Translations under genes and position numbers: made by a program
Source: Chelativorans sp. ZYF759
GTDB lineage: Bacteria > Pseudomonadota > Alphaproteobacteria > Rhizobiales > Rhizobiaceae
DNA: 64,000 bases
Direction: 5' to 3'
NCBI RefSeq assembly: GCF_012911015.1
Contig: NZ_WVVV01000015.1
Span: forward strand, 1 to 64,000
Shown: piece by piece, positions 8,459 to 16,555 of the stretch
How the letters are laid out: each line of letters opens with the position of its first letter
How positions within the stretch are numbered: the first letter of the stretch is position 1
The notes under the pieces: model-generated
What the model was told of the DNA's origin: nothing
Databases searched by the model: none
The model's input: the letters and a program-made list of their open reading frames with translations, nothing else

Positions 8459-8593
8459 ATGAAATTCTTCCGCTTCCTGAAGACCATCCGCCCCCTCAAC
8501 CCGACCACCGTGCGCGAGCGCCAGCGCCTCGCCTCGACCATGCCGGGCCAGACCGGCGCGGTCACCGCCTCGCGCCACGGCATCTTCGTCTGA
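8459..8593 (+). CDS. Small basic protein (44 aa) with SD-defined start
   Basis: A 44-aa protein beginning MKFFRFLKTIRPLNP and ending ASRHGIFV. GGAG at 8449-8452 lies 6 nt before ATG 8459 and overlaps an in-frame upstream ATG (8447), so 8459 is preferred. Upstream is an AT-rich palindrome (CATATATG near 8380) suited to a promoter. It matches no family I recognise, but its position with the DUF1127 genes suggests shared control. Confidence 0.6.
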   Translation: MKFFRFLKTIRPLNPTTVRERQRLASTMPGQTGAVTASRHGIFV

Positions 8594-8753
8594 GCCCTCC
8601 TGCACAAGCACGGGGCACCGGTTGGCCGCGCGCGGAAAATCGCCATTCCGCGGCGGCACATTCCATTGACAGACAAGCGCTTTCCTGATGAGCCTTTGCT
8701 GATCGCGACACGACCTGTGCGCGGGTGATTTGGCCCGTCAGCGGGAGAATGGC

Positions 8754-9752
8754 ATGGTTGGCGTGCAGCCCGTGAGACGATCGATCGTCTTCTTCCTGGT
8801 GCCCGATTTCACCATGGTCGCCTTCGCGACCGCGTTGGAACCGCTCCGCTCGGCCAACCGCATGCTCGGCTTCGATGCCTATAGCTGGCGGCTCGCCTCC
8901 GTCGACGGCAAGCCGGTTCAGGCCTCCAACGGGGTAGAATGCGCCGTCGACACGTCACTCGAGGACGAACGGCGCAAGATGACGGGCGCCGAACGTCCTT
9001 CCATGGTCATTGTCTGCGCCGGCCTCAACATCGAGACCTACGCGCCCCGCACGGTCCTTGCCTGGCTGCGCGAGGAATATAATCGCGGCGTGGCGATCGG
9101 CGGCCTGTGCACCGGGGCCTATGTGCTGGCACAGGCTGGACTGCTCGCCAACCGCCGCTGCGCCATCCACTGGGAGAACCTGCCTGGCTTTGCCGAGCGC
9201 TTTCCCAAGGCCCACGTCTTCGCCGATCTCTTCGAGGTCGACCAGAACGTCTACACCTGCGCCGGTGGCACCGCCGCGATGGACATGATGCTCAAGCTGA
9301 TCGGCGACGATTTCGACGACCACATCGTCAACCGCGTCTGCGAGCAGATGCTCACCGATCGCGTGCGCAGCCCCACCGACCGCCAGCGCCTGCCTTTGCG
9401 CGCGCGCCTCGGCGTCCAGAATTCGAAAGTCCTGTCGATCATCGAACTGATGGAGGCCAATCTGGCCGAGCCGCTGTCGCTGGTCGAGATCGCCGGCCAT
9501 GTCGGGCTGTCGCGGCGCCAGATCGAGCGGCTCTTCCGCCACGAAATGGGCCGCTCGCCGGCCCGCTACTATCTGGAGATCCGCCTCGACCGGGCGCGCC
9601 ATCTGTTGCTTCAGTCCTCCATGCCGGTGGTCGAGGTCGCGGTTGCCTGCGGCTTCGTCTCCGCTTCCCATTTCTCCAAATGCTACCGCGAACTCTACGC
9701 CCGCTCGCCGCAGCAGGAACGTGCCGACCGAAAGCAGATGCTGGCTGCTTGA
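8754..9752 (+). CDS. GlxA-family AraC regulator with DJ-1/PfpI domain (GbdR/CdhR-like)
   Basis: The N-terminal half (about 1-190) is a class I glutamine-amidotransferase/DJ-1-like sensor with IGGLCTGAYVLAQAG. The C-terminal third has two AraC helix-turn-helix units (LSLVEIAGHVGLSRRQIERL and VEVAVACGFVSASHFSKCYR). This architecture is shared with GbdR, which senses glycine betaine or dimethylglycine, and with CdhR (carnitine). DMGDH-like and soxBDAG genes lie 4-12 kb away, so a GbdR-type role is plausible. ATG 8754 has GGGAG 6 nt upstream; a TTG at 8730 would add eight residues without a ribosome site. Confidence 0.85.
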   Translation: MVGVQPVRRSIVFFLVPDFTMVAFATALEPLRSANRMLGFDAYSWRLASVDGKPVQASNGVECAVDTSLEDERRKMTGAERPSMVIVCAGLNIETYAPRTVLAWLREEYNRGVAIGGLCTGAYVLAQAGLLANRRCAIHWENLPGFAERFPKAHVFADLFEVDQNVYTCAGGTAAMDMMLKLIGDDFDDHIVNRVCEQMLTDRVRSPTDRQRLPLRARLGVQNSKVLSIIELMEANLAEPLSLVEIAGHVGLSRRQIERLFRHEMGRSPARYYLEIRLDRARHLLLQSSMPVVEVAVACGFVSASHFSKCYRELYARSPQQERADRKQMLAA

Positions 9753-9772
9753 ACCCGCCGAGGATCACCTGC

Positions 9773-10381
9773 ATGCGATACACCGCCCCGGCAGCTGCCG
9801 CGTTTCTCTTGGCATCGTCTTTCGCGGGCGCTGCTTCCGCCCAGACGTTTGCCGTCGACGAGCTCTTCGACGCCGCCATCGGCGACTTCAACCGCGATGG
9901 CCGTCCCGATCTGGCCGTGCTCGTCCAGTCGGACAGCGACGACGCGGACACAAGCCTCTTCATCTACTTCCGCGAGGATGCCGAGGATGGGGTCCTGTCG
10001 CTGGCCTTCTCCGGTCCAGACATGCTCTGGGGCACCGGCGGCTCGCGAAGGTTCCATGGACAGGAGCCGTCGCTGAAGGTCCTGGCCAACGGCTCGCTGG
10101 CCGTTACCGAACAGAACTGGGGCGTGGGCCGTCAACGCTGGTCCTCGACGATCACGGTCGCCTGGCGTGACGCGCGTTTCGTGGTGGCAGGCTACACCTA
10201 CAGTTCCTTCGACACGCTGCAGGAGGAAGAACCGCTCAATTGCGACCTCAACCTCCTCACCGGCCGTGGCACCATCAATGATCGCGACGTCGGTTTCACC
10301 GGTCGCACGATCGCGCTGGCCGACTGGTCCGGGGAATACGGCGAGAACCCTGGGCTGATCATCTGCCGCGGCGACCGATAG
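9773..10381 (+). CDS. Secreted protein with one FG-GAP/calcium-loop-like motif
   Basis: A 202-aa protein with a Sec signal peptide cleaved after about residue 23 (AGAASA/QT). Immediately after it comes DFNRDGRPDLAVLV, the DxNxDGxxDL loop of FG-GAP beta-propeller or calcium-binding repeats, present once. The rest is acidic and Trp-containing without a family I know, and two Cys are in the C-terminal third. It starts 20 bp after the GlxA-type regulator on the same strand, so the two may be cotranscribed. Periplasmic location is inferred. Confidence 0.7.
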   Translation: MRYTAPAAAAFLLASSFAGAASAQTFAVDELFDAAIGDFNRDGRPDLAVLVQSDSDDADTSLFIYFREDAEDGVLSLAFSGPDMLWGTGGSRRFHGQEPSLKVLANGSLAVTEQNWGVGRQRWSSTITVAWRDARFVVAGYTYSSFDTLQEEEPLNCDLNLLTGRGTINDRDVGFTGRTIALADWSGEYGENPGLIICRGDR

Positions 10382-10391
10382 CCGCCCTGCC

Positions 10392-11276
10392 TCAGCCGCG
10401 CCCCATGATCCTGAACGATTCCACGAGACTGTCGAAGGCGGCGCGCACCCGCGGCACCCGCGCGAGATTTTCGTGCGTGACGATCCAGGTTTCCAGGATG
10501 GCGACGTCGAAATCGGGCAGCAGCCGCACAAGTTGCGCGTCGCGTTCGCCCACCGGCACCTGCGCCACGGCGACGCCGAGGCCGGCGCGCGCGGCGGCAA
10601 GCTGCGCGGGATGGCTGTCTGTGCGCAGGACAAGCTGTTCGCGCCTCAGCCCCATCTTCTCCGCAAACGCCAGGTCGCTGGGGTTGCGATCGGGCCCAAG
10701 AAACGCGTGACGCACCAGATCCTCGACACCTGACGGCAGGCCGCGTCGCTCCACATAGGCCGGCGAGGCAAACAGCCCCAGCGGTATCGCCGCCACCTTC
10801 CGGGCAAACAACGCTCCCTGCTTCGGCGCCACGGTGCGCACCGCCAGATCGACCTCCTGGGCCAGAAGGTCGGCCGGCAGGTTGCTCAGCGACAGTTCGA
10901 CCCGGATGGCGGGATGCTTGTCCCGTAGCCGTGCAAGCATGGCCGGCACCACCTCGATGCCCATGAACTCCGGCACGCTGATGCGGACCCATCCCGCGAT
11001 CTCGGCCCCGCTGGCGGAGGCCTGCCGCACGAAGCGTTCCGAAGCCATCGCCATCGCACGCGCTGGCTCGAGCAGCGCCTCGGCCGCTTCAGTCGGCCTC
11101 AGCCCGTTCACGGAGCGGGTGAAAAGCACTGTGCCGAGTGTTCGCTCGAGCGTCTCGATGCGGGAGCGGACGGTCGGATGCGACAGGCCGAGCCTGCGCG
11201 CGGCACCCGCCAGGCTCCCCTCCTCCAGAACCGCCAGGAAGATGCGCTGATCGTCCCACTGGATCGTCTTGCTCAT
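10392..11276 (-). CDS. LysR-family transcriptional regulator
   Basis: A 294-aa LysR-type regulator: helix-turn-helix at about 5-65 (FLAVLEEGSLAGAARRLGLS, PTVRSRIETLERTLG), then an effector domain of the kind that regulates an adjacent divergent oxidoreductase. The gene reads away from the SDR-type reductase at 11373, which is its likely target. It is convergent with the secreted protein gene, ends separated by 10 bp. Confidence 0.88.
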   Translation of the reverse strand: MSKTIQWDDQRIFLAVLEEGSLAGAARRLGLSHPTVRSRIETLERTLGTVLFTRSVNGLRPTEAAEALLEPARAMAMASERFVRQASASGAEIAGWVRISVPEFMGIEVVPAMLARLRDKHPAIRVELSLSNLPADLLAQEVDLAVRTVAPKQGALFARKVAAIPLGLFASPAYVERRGLPSGVEDLVRHAFLGPDRNPSDLAFAEKMGLRREQLVLRTDSHPAQLAAARAGLGVAVAQVPVGERDAQLVRLLPDFDVAILETWIVTHENLARVPRVRAAFDSLVESFRIMGRG

Positions 11277-11298
11277 AAAATTATGACTAGCAGATGCA

Positions 11299-11315
11299 GG
11301 AACGTTTGCAATTCC
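11299..11315. promoter_or_regulatory. Possible LysR operator
   Basis: GGAA, 9 nt, TTCC, between the divergent LysR and SDR genes, 23 bp from the LysR start. Half-sites are only 4 bp, so support is mostly positional. Confidence 0.22.
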
Positions 11316-11372
11316 ATTTCATGCAGCCACCCGCCATCTTCACAGCATGATCAATTTCGAGGAGCGACTGCC

Positions 11373-12353
11373 ATGAGTGACCAGAAGCATGCACTGATAC
11401 TCGGCGCCACCGGCGGTGTCGGCGGTGCCGTCGCCGCTGCCCTGTTGCGCCACGGGTGGCGGGTGCGGGGAATGGCCCGCCAGGCACCTGCACAGGCGGG
11501 ACGGATCGAATGGTTCCTGGGCGATGCCATGCGCCGCGAGGATGTCCTGCGCGCGGCCGAAGGCGTCTCCGTGATCGTTCACGCCGTCAATCCGCCCAAT
11601 TACGGCAATTGGGAAAAGCTGGTTCTGCCGATGATCGACAACACGATCGCGGCAGCCCGTGCGGCCGGCGGGGCAAGGGTCGTCCTGCCGGGAACGGTGT
11701 ATAATTTCGATCCGAAAACCAATCCGGTTATCGGCTCGGATACAGCCCAGCGACCGAAAAGCCGCAAGGGCGCCATCCGTGTCGCGCTGGAGGAACGGCT
11801 GGAACAGGCTGCCCCCGAAGTGCCGGCCCTCATATTGCGGGCCGGCGACTTTTTCGGTCCCGGCGCCCGCTCCAGCTGGTTCTCCCAGGCCATGATCGCG
11901 CCCGGCAAGCCGGTGAAGCGCATCATGAACCCTGCAAGAGGCGCTGGCCACAGCTGGGCCTATCTGCCGGATCTGGCCGAGACCTTTGCTCTTCTTCTCG
12001 ACCGCCCGGAACGTCTGCGCCCGTTCGAGCGCCTGCAATTCGAGGGTCACTACGACGACAATGGCCATCGGCTGACAGACGCCATTCGTTCGGCCGCTGG
12101 CCGGGATGTCCCCGTTCGGGCCTTTCCCTGGTGGGCGATGCGCTTGCTCTCGCCGTTCAACAGCTTCATGCGCGAGGCGGCCGAGATTGCGCCCTACTGG
12201 CGTCATCCCGTTCGCCTCGACAATACGCGCCTCGTTGAACTCCTGGAGGCCGAACCCCGCACGCCGCTTGCCGAAGCGGTCCGCGCCAGCCTCCACGACA
12301 TGGGCAGCCTGGAGACGCAACCTGTGAGCGCTCGTCACGCGGCTACCGCGTGA
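11373..12353 (+). CDS. NAD(P)-dependent epimerase/reductase (extended SDR)
   Basis: The Rossmann motif LGATGGVGGAVAAALL at about residues 9-24 marks an atypical or extended SDR of the NmrA/isoflavone-reductase-like kind. The protein is 326 aa and cytoplasmic. The canonical YxxxK is not clear: the equivalent region reads PGTVYNF. ATG 11373 has GAGGAG 7 nt upstream, and the longer frame upstream lacks one. It probably forms an operon with the membrane protein 41 bp downstream and is probably controlled by the divergent LysR gene. The substrate is unknown. Confidence 0.8.
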   Translation: MSDQKHALILGATGGVGGAVAAALLRHGWRVRGMARQAPAQAGRIEWFLGDAMRREDVLRAAEGVSVIVHAVNPPNYGNWEKLVLPMIDNTIAAARAAGGARVVLPGTVYNFDPKTNPVIGSDTAQRPKSRKGAIRVALEERLEQAAPEVPALILRAGDFFGPGARSSWFSQAMIAPGKPVKRIMNPARGAGHSWAYLPDLAETFALLLDRPERLRPFERLQFEGHYDDNGHRLTDAIRSAAGRDVPVRAFPWWAMRLLSPFNSFMREAAEIAPYWRHPVRLDNTRLVELLEAEPRTPLAEAVRASLHDMGSLETQPVSARHAATA

Positions 12354-12394
12354 GGCCCCCAAATCCGACCTCCCCCCTGAAAGGTCAATCCCGC

Positions 12395-12811
12395 ATGGAT
12401 AAGCGACACGACACTTTCACCGACCTGCATCTGGGCACCCCGATCTGGTTCACGCTCCTTGCGCGTTTGCTGCCGGTGGCACTGTTTGCCCAGTTCGTGA
12501 CAGCCGGTCTCGGCCTGTTCTTCGATGCCCAGCTGATTGGCCTGCACATGGCGCTTGGCTTCACCCTGGCGCTACCGCCCCTGGGACTTCTGGCGGGCGC
12601 GCTTCTGGTGCCAAGGCTGCGCGGCTTCGCCTGGTGGGCTAGCGTCCTGTTCCTTCTCTATCTGGTCCAGGTCGCACTCGCGGCAGGCGGCAATCCTCTG
12701 CCGATGTCGCTTCATCCCGCCAACGGGGCCTTGCTGCTGGCCGCCAGCCTTGTCCTGCTCTTCAAGGTCGAGCGGCGGCGCGGCCAGCTCCAGCCGGCTT
12801 CGAAGGCCTGA
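12395..12811 (+). CDS. Four-helix integral membrane protein (DUF6220-like)
   Basis: A 138-aa protein with four hydrophobic segments at about residues 15-35, 45-65, 70-92 and 104-122, separated by short loops, with a basic C-terminus (KVERRRGQ). The pattern and size resemble DUF6220 proteins; I am not certain of the family. Start ATG 12395 was chosen because the longer frame begins inside the preceding intergenic gap without a ribosome site. Probably cotranscribed with the SDR gene. It may be a small carrier or heme-linked membrane subunit, but no cofactor ligand pattern is clear. Confidence 0.65.
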   Translation: MDKRHDTFTDLHLGTPIWFTLLARLLPVALFAQFVTAGLGLFFDAQLIGLHMALGFTLALPPLGLLAGALLVPRLRGFAWWASVLFLLYLVQVALAAGGNPLPMSLHPANGALLLAASLVLLFKVERRRGQLQPASKA

Positions 12812-12838
12812 CGGGGAAAGAGTTCCAGGATCTCGTGC

Positions 12839-12862
12839 GAGGCGGCCGCTTCTGGCCGCCTC
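12839..12862. terminator. Bidirectional terminator-like hairpin
   Basis: GAGGCGGCC / GGCCGCCTC, a perfect 9-bp stem with loop GCTTCT, lies between the convergent membrane-protein and DUF1194 genes and overlaps the end of the latter. No T-tract follows on either strand. Confidence 0.45.
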
Positions 12863-13697
12863 ACGGCACCAGACCGCCGCCCCAGCGCCGCTCGCCGATC
12901 ATGCAGTCATACTCCCCCGCCATCGACACCGTCAGCGCCTTCACCTCGCGCTCCGCATAGCGGCGCCATGTCGGCGACCAGGGACCGGCCAGTTCCAGCA
13001 CGATCTTGCGCCGCACAGCCTCGGGAAAATCTGCCCAGTCCGTGACCGGGATCGAGAACGCGCCCGGCCCGCCGATGACGCAATTGGCGTAGTAGTCGTC
13101 GAGATCGTCAATGTCGAAACGGCCGGCCGGTCCCATATTGGTCATCAGCGGCAACCCGTTGATGGTCACGCCTTGGGCCACCAGCGCGTCGCGGATCGGC
13201 ACGACCGGCGGCCCGCTATTGTTCGGCCCGTCGCCCGATACGTCGAGAACGCGGCGCATACCCGTGAAGTGGCTTTCGGCGAACAGGTCGCCGGCAAAGG
13301 CGATCGCGCCGGAAATCGAGGTGCGCCGTGCACTGCGCGGCGGCGTCCGCGCCATCTGTTGGACGACCTGTTGTGCATCCGCCCGGCTCTCTATGATCGT
13401 CCACGGTACGACCAGGAACTGCGAGCCCTCCCCCGCCCACTCGAAGATCGCGATCGCGATGCGCCCGTGCATGCCGTCCTTGATGGCGTTGATGACCGAG
13501 TCATGCGTGAGCGCCGCGACGTAGCCGTCGCGCTGGATGCGCAGTTCGTCGTAGGACATGGAGAGCGAGACGTCGGCTGCGATGATCAGTTCGACATCGA
13601 CGGGTTCAGCCCTGGCCGCCGGCACGGACCAGCCGGAGGAAAAGACGAAGGCGGCACCGAGGACCAGCGCCGCCGCTGGATGACCAAGTGCTATCAT
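12861..13697 (-). CDS. DUF1194 secreted von Willebrand-like protein
   Basis: A 278-aa DUF1194 protein. A signal peptide (about 1-30, PAARA/EPVDVE) is followed by a vWA-like fold: LIIAADVSLSMS is a MIDAS-type DxSxS, and DVSGDGPNNSG is the second loop. These proteins are expected in the periplasm, and their role is unknown. The ATG at 13697-13695 is inside one arm of a perfect 7-bp inverted repeat and has no ribosome site ahead, so its translation may be regulated or its start misassigned. It lies 88 bp downstream of the DMGDH-like gene on the same strand. Confidence 0.85.
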   Translation of the reverse strand: MIALGHPAAALVLGAAFVFSSGWSVPAARAEPVDVELIIAADVSLSMSYDELRIQRDGYVAALTHDSVINAIKDGMHGRIAIAIFEWAGEGSQFLVVPWTIIESRADAQQVVQQMARTPPRSARRTSISGAIAFAGDLFAESHFTGMRRVLDVSGDGPNNSGPPVVPIRDALVAQGVTINGLPLMTNMGPAGRFDIDDLDDYYANCVIGGPGAFSIPVTDWADFPEAVRRKIVLELAGPWSPTWRRYAEREVKALTVSMAGEYDCMIGERRWGGGLVP

Positions 13698-13709
13698 TCG
13701 TCATGATAG
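13691..13709 (-). promoter_or_regulatory. Dyad enclosing the DUF1194 start codon
   Basis: CTATCAT / ATGATAG with a 5-nt spacer. The start codon of the DUF1194 gene is in the 3' arm (minus strand). In RNA this would hide the start; in DNA it would be a good repressor site overlapping the start. Confidence 0.4.
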
Positions 13710-13715
13710 CGCGAG

Positions 13716-13741
13716 TCCCGCGCCGCACACGCCGCGCGGGA
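13716..13741 (-). terminator. Possible terminator hairpin after the DMGDH-like gene
   Basis: TCCCGCG / CGCGGGA, 7-bp stem with a 12-nt GC-rich loop, between the DMGDH-like stop and the DUF1194 start. There is no T-tract, so termination here would be partial or Rho-assisted. Confidence 0.25.
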
Positions 13742-13785
13742 ACAATTCGGGTTACAACCCCATCACTTATGCGCGATCACCGGGC

Positions 13786-16305
13786 CTATGCGTCCATGCG
13801 CAGTGCCGCGTTCTCCGGATCATAGGGACTTTCGCCGATCACCGTCGCCTTGTGCGGCTTGCCGAGAATGGTGATGTCGAGTTCCGTACCCTGCGCCGCG
13901 ACCTCGGGCTGGACCATCGCCAGCGCCAGGCTCTTGCCCACCCGCCAGCCATAGGTGCCGTGCGTGGCACGGCCGACCAGCCGTCCATCCTTGTGGATCG
14001 CCTCGTTGCCGCGCGCGTCGGCGTCGGTAACGCCGTGAACCTCGAGCGTCACGAAAGACCATCGCGGCCCCTTATCCTTCAGCCGCACCAGCGCTTCGCG
14101 CCCCAGGAAGTCCCCTTTATCCAGCCGCACGAAGCGGTCGAGCCCGCTCTCCCAGGCCGAATATTCGATCGACATCTCGCGCGGGATGAGCCGGTAGCTC
14201 TTCTCCACCGCCATCGCCGTCATCGCCCGGATGCCGAAGGGCTTGATGCCGAATTCGGCGCCCGCCTCCATCAGCGCGTCGAAGATCGCGTTCTGCTGCT
14301 CGATCGGGTGGTGGAGCTCCCAGCCCAGCTCGCCGACGAAATTGACCCTGAGCGCATGCGCCGTCGCCGTGCCGACCGAAATTGCTTTGCCCGAGAGCCA
14401 GGGGAAATCGGCGTTCGACAGGCTCGTGCGGGTCAACTTCTTCATGACCTCGCGGCTCTTCGGTCCGGCCAGCACCAGCACGCCATATTGCGCGGTGATC
14501 GGCGAAAGCCGCACCGAACCGTCCGTCGGCGCCAGCTTGGCCAGCACGTCATGGTCATGCGCCTCATAGGCGCCGGCCGAGACCAGGTAGAAGCGGCCGG
14601 GTTTCCACTCATACACGGTGAATTCGCTCTTCACCCCGCCATGCTTCGTCAGAAGATGGGCCAGCGCGATGCGCCCCCGCTTCTTCGGCATCGCATTGGC
14701 GAGGATCGAATCGAGCCACGCCCGCGCGCCCGGTCCCGAGACCTCCATCTTGGCGAAGGCCGACATGTCCAGCACGCCGACATTGTCGTGGACGTTTTTG
14801 ACCTCGTTGCCGACATGCTCGAAATAGTTGGAGCGGCGGAAAGACCAGCGCTCCACGATCCGCCCGTCTTCCAGCGGCGGGGCGTGGTTCTCGTTGGTCA
14901 GAACATCGGCCCCGACCCCGATCTCGTCGGCCGGCACCTCATAGCCTTCCGGCGCGAACCAGTTGGCGCGCTCCCAGCCATAGACGGAGCCGAACACGGC
15001 GCCGTGCTTCTTCAACCGGTCATAGACCGGCGTTGTCTTCAGCGGGCGTGCGGCGGCCCGCTCCTCGTCGGGATAGTGCATTGTGAAGACGTTGGCGTAG
15101 GCCTCCTCGTTCTTCTCGATGAGGTAGCCTTGCGTCGCATAGGGGCCGAAGCGCCGCGGGTCGACGCCCATCATGTCGATGGTCGGCTCGCCGTCGACGA
15201 TCCATTCCGCCAGCTGCCAGCCGGCCCCGCCCGCCGCCGTCACGCCGAAGGAATGGCCTTCGTTGAGCCAGAAATTCTTCAGTCCCGGCGCCGGGCCGAT
15301 GATCGGCGAACCGTCCGGCGTATAGGCGATGGCGCCGTTATAGACCTTCTTGATGCCGACCTCGCCAAAGGCCGGCACGCGCGCGATCGCCGTCTCGATA
15401 TGGGGCATGAGCCGTTCCAGATCCTCCTGGAACAGCTCGTATTCGCTGTCGTCGGAAGGCCCGTCCACATAGCAGACCGGCGCGCCATGCTCGTAGGGAC
15501 CGAGCAGCAGCCCGCCATTTTCCTCGCGCATGTACCAGGAGGAATCGCTCTCGCGCAGCACGCCCATCTCGGGGAGGCCTTGGCTTTTGCGCTCCACGAT
15601 CGCCGGATGCGGCTCGGTGACGATATACTGGTGTTCGACGGGGATCACAGGTACGTCGAGGCCGACCATCTCGCCCGTCTTGCGCGCGAAATTGCCGGTA
15701 CAGGACACGACGTGCTCGGCCAGTATGTCACCCTTGTCGGTCTTCACCAGCCAGCGCCCGTCCTCCTGGGCCTCGATCGCGGTAACTGCCGTGTGGCGAT
15801 GGATCGTGGCGCCCAGGTCGCGCGCGCCCTTGGCCAGCGCCTGCGTCAGGTCGGCCGGCTGGATGTAGCCGTCATCGAGATGCTGGATCGCGCCCAGAAT
15901 GCCGTCGGTCTCGCACAGCGGCCAGATTTCCTTCAGCTCTTCCGGCGTCAGGAGCTTCACCGGCACGCCGATCGTCTCGGCGACGCCCGCGTAATACATG
16001 AACTCGTCCCAGCGGTCCTTGGTGCGCGCCAGCCGGATATTGGTGCAGTTGGTGAAACCGACATTCATGCCGGTCTCTTCCTGCAGCTCCTGGTAGAAGC
16101 GGACCGAATATTTGTGGATCTGGCCAACCGAGTAACTCATGTTGAACAGCGGCAGGAGCCCCGCCGCATGCCAGGTCGAACCCGACGTCAACTCCTTGCG
16201 CTCGATGAGCACGGCATCCGACCAGCCCTTCTTCGCAAGGTGGTAGAGCGTCGACACACCGACCACCCCGCCTCCGATCACCACCGCACGCGCCTCGGTC
16301 TTCAT
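13786..16305 (-). CDS. FAD-dependent dimethylglycine/sarcosine dehydrogenase-like enzyme
   Basis: An 839-aa enzyme that oxidatively removes an N-methyl group from dimethylglycine or a similar compound. An FAD-binding DAO domain occupies residues 1-380 (GGGVVG at 11-16). It is followed by the FAO_M linker and a GcvT-type folate-binding half (about 430-830). His46 in GSTWHAAGL aligns in position with the histidine that covalently carries FAD in dimethylglycine oxidase/dehydrogenase. The C-terminal GcvT half would capture formaldehyde as methylene-tetrahydrofolate. The gene is divergent from soxBDAG. Substrate choice between dimethylglycine and sarcosine cannot be read from the sequence. Confidence 0.87.
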   Translation of the reverse strand: MKTEARAVVIGGGVVGVSTLYHLAKKGWSDAVLIERKELTSGSTWHAAGLLPLFNMSYSVGQIHKYSVRFYQELQEETGMNVGFTNCTNIRLARTKDRWDEFMYYAGVAETIGVPVKLLTPEELKEIWPLCETDGILGAIQHLDDGYIQPADLTQALAKGARDLGATIHRHTAVTAIEAQEDGRWLVKTDKGDILAEHVVSCTGNFARKTGEMVGLDVPVIPVEHQYIVTEPHPAIVERKSQGLPEMGVLRESDSSWYMREENGGLLLGPYEHGAPVCYVDGPSDDSEYELFQEDLERLMPHIETAIARVPAFGEVGIKKVYNGAIAYTPDGSPIIGPAPGLKNFWLNEGHSFGVTAAGGAGWQLAEWIVDGEPTIDMMGVDPRRFGPYATQGYLIEKNEEAYANVFTMHYPDEERAAARPLKTTPVYDRLKKHGAVFGSVYGWERANWFAPEGYEVPADEIGVGADVLTNENHAPPLEDGRIVERWSFRRSNYFEHVGNEVKNVHDNVGVLDMSAFAKMEVSGPGARAWLDSILANAMPKKRGRIALAHLLTKHGGVKSEFTVYEWKPGRFYLVSAGAYEAHDHDVLAKLAPTDGSVRLSPITAQYGVLVLAGPKSREVMKKLTRTSLSNADFPWLSGKAISVGTATAHALRVNFVGELGWELHHPIEQQNAIFDALMEAGAEFGIKPFGIRAMTAMAVEKSYRLIPREMSIEYSAWESGLDRFVRLDKGDFLGREALVRLKDKGPRWSFVTLEVHGVTDADARGNEAIHKDGRLVGRATHGTYGWRVGKSLALAMVQPEVAAQGTELDITILGKPHKATVIGESPYDPENAALRMDA

Positions 16306-16509
16306 GCCGTCTCCAATCGCCCAACCGCATTGCGGAAGCCCTCGACCATCCGTTTCGGGCCTCCCTCTCGCAACGGACCATATGTCGCCACCTCATGGCC
16401 GCCTGCGCCTGTTTGCGACACGCGAAAAACGGCCCGCGACGCGCGCGCTCCCGCCATCCCTTCGCGACTGGAAAGAAGCACCGCCAGCGATTGCGCACCG
16501 CCGCCCGGC

Positions 16510-16518
16510 TGTCCTATA
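16510..16518 (+). promoter_or_regulatory. Possible -10 element of soxBDAG
   Basis: CTATAGCTT lies about 40 bp before the soxB ATG in the 250-bp divergent region shared with the DMGDH-like gene. No convincing -35 is seen. The region is where a GbdR-type activator would be expected to bind. I could not identify a clear operator in it. Confidence 0.25.
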
Positions 16519-16555
16519 GCTTGGCCCATGACCTCCTTCGCGGTGCGCTCACCCC

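Noticed and set aside
11299-11326. GGAAC-N16-CATG upstream of the SDR gene
   Set aside because: Two mismatches in the -10; kept only as a weak LysR dyad.
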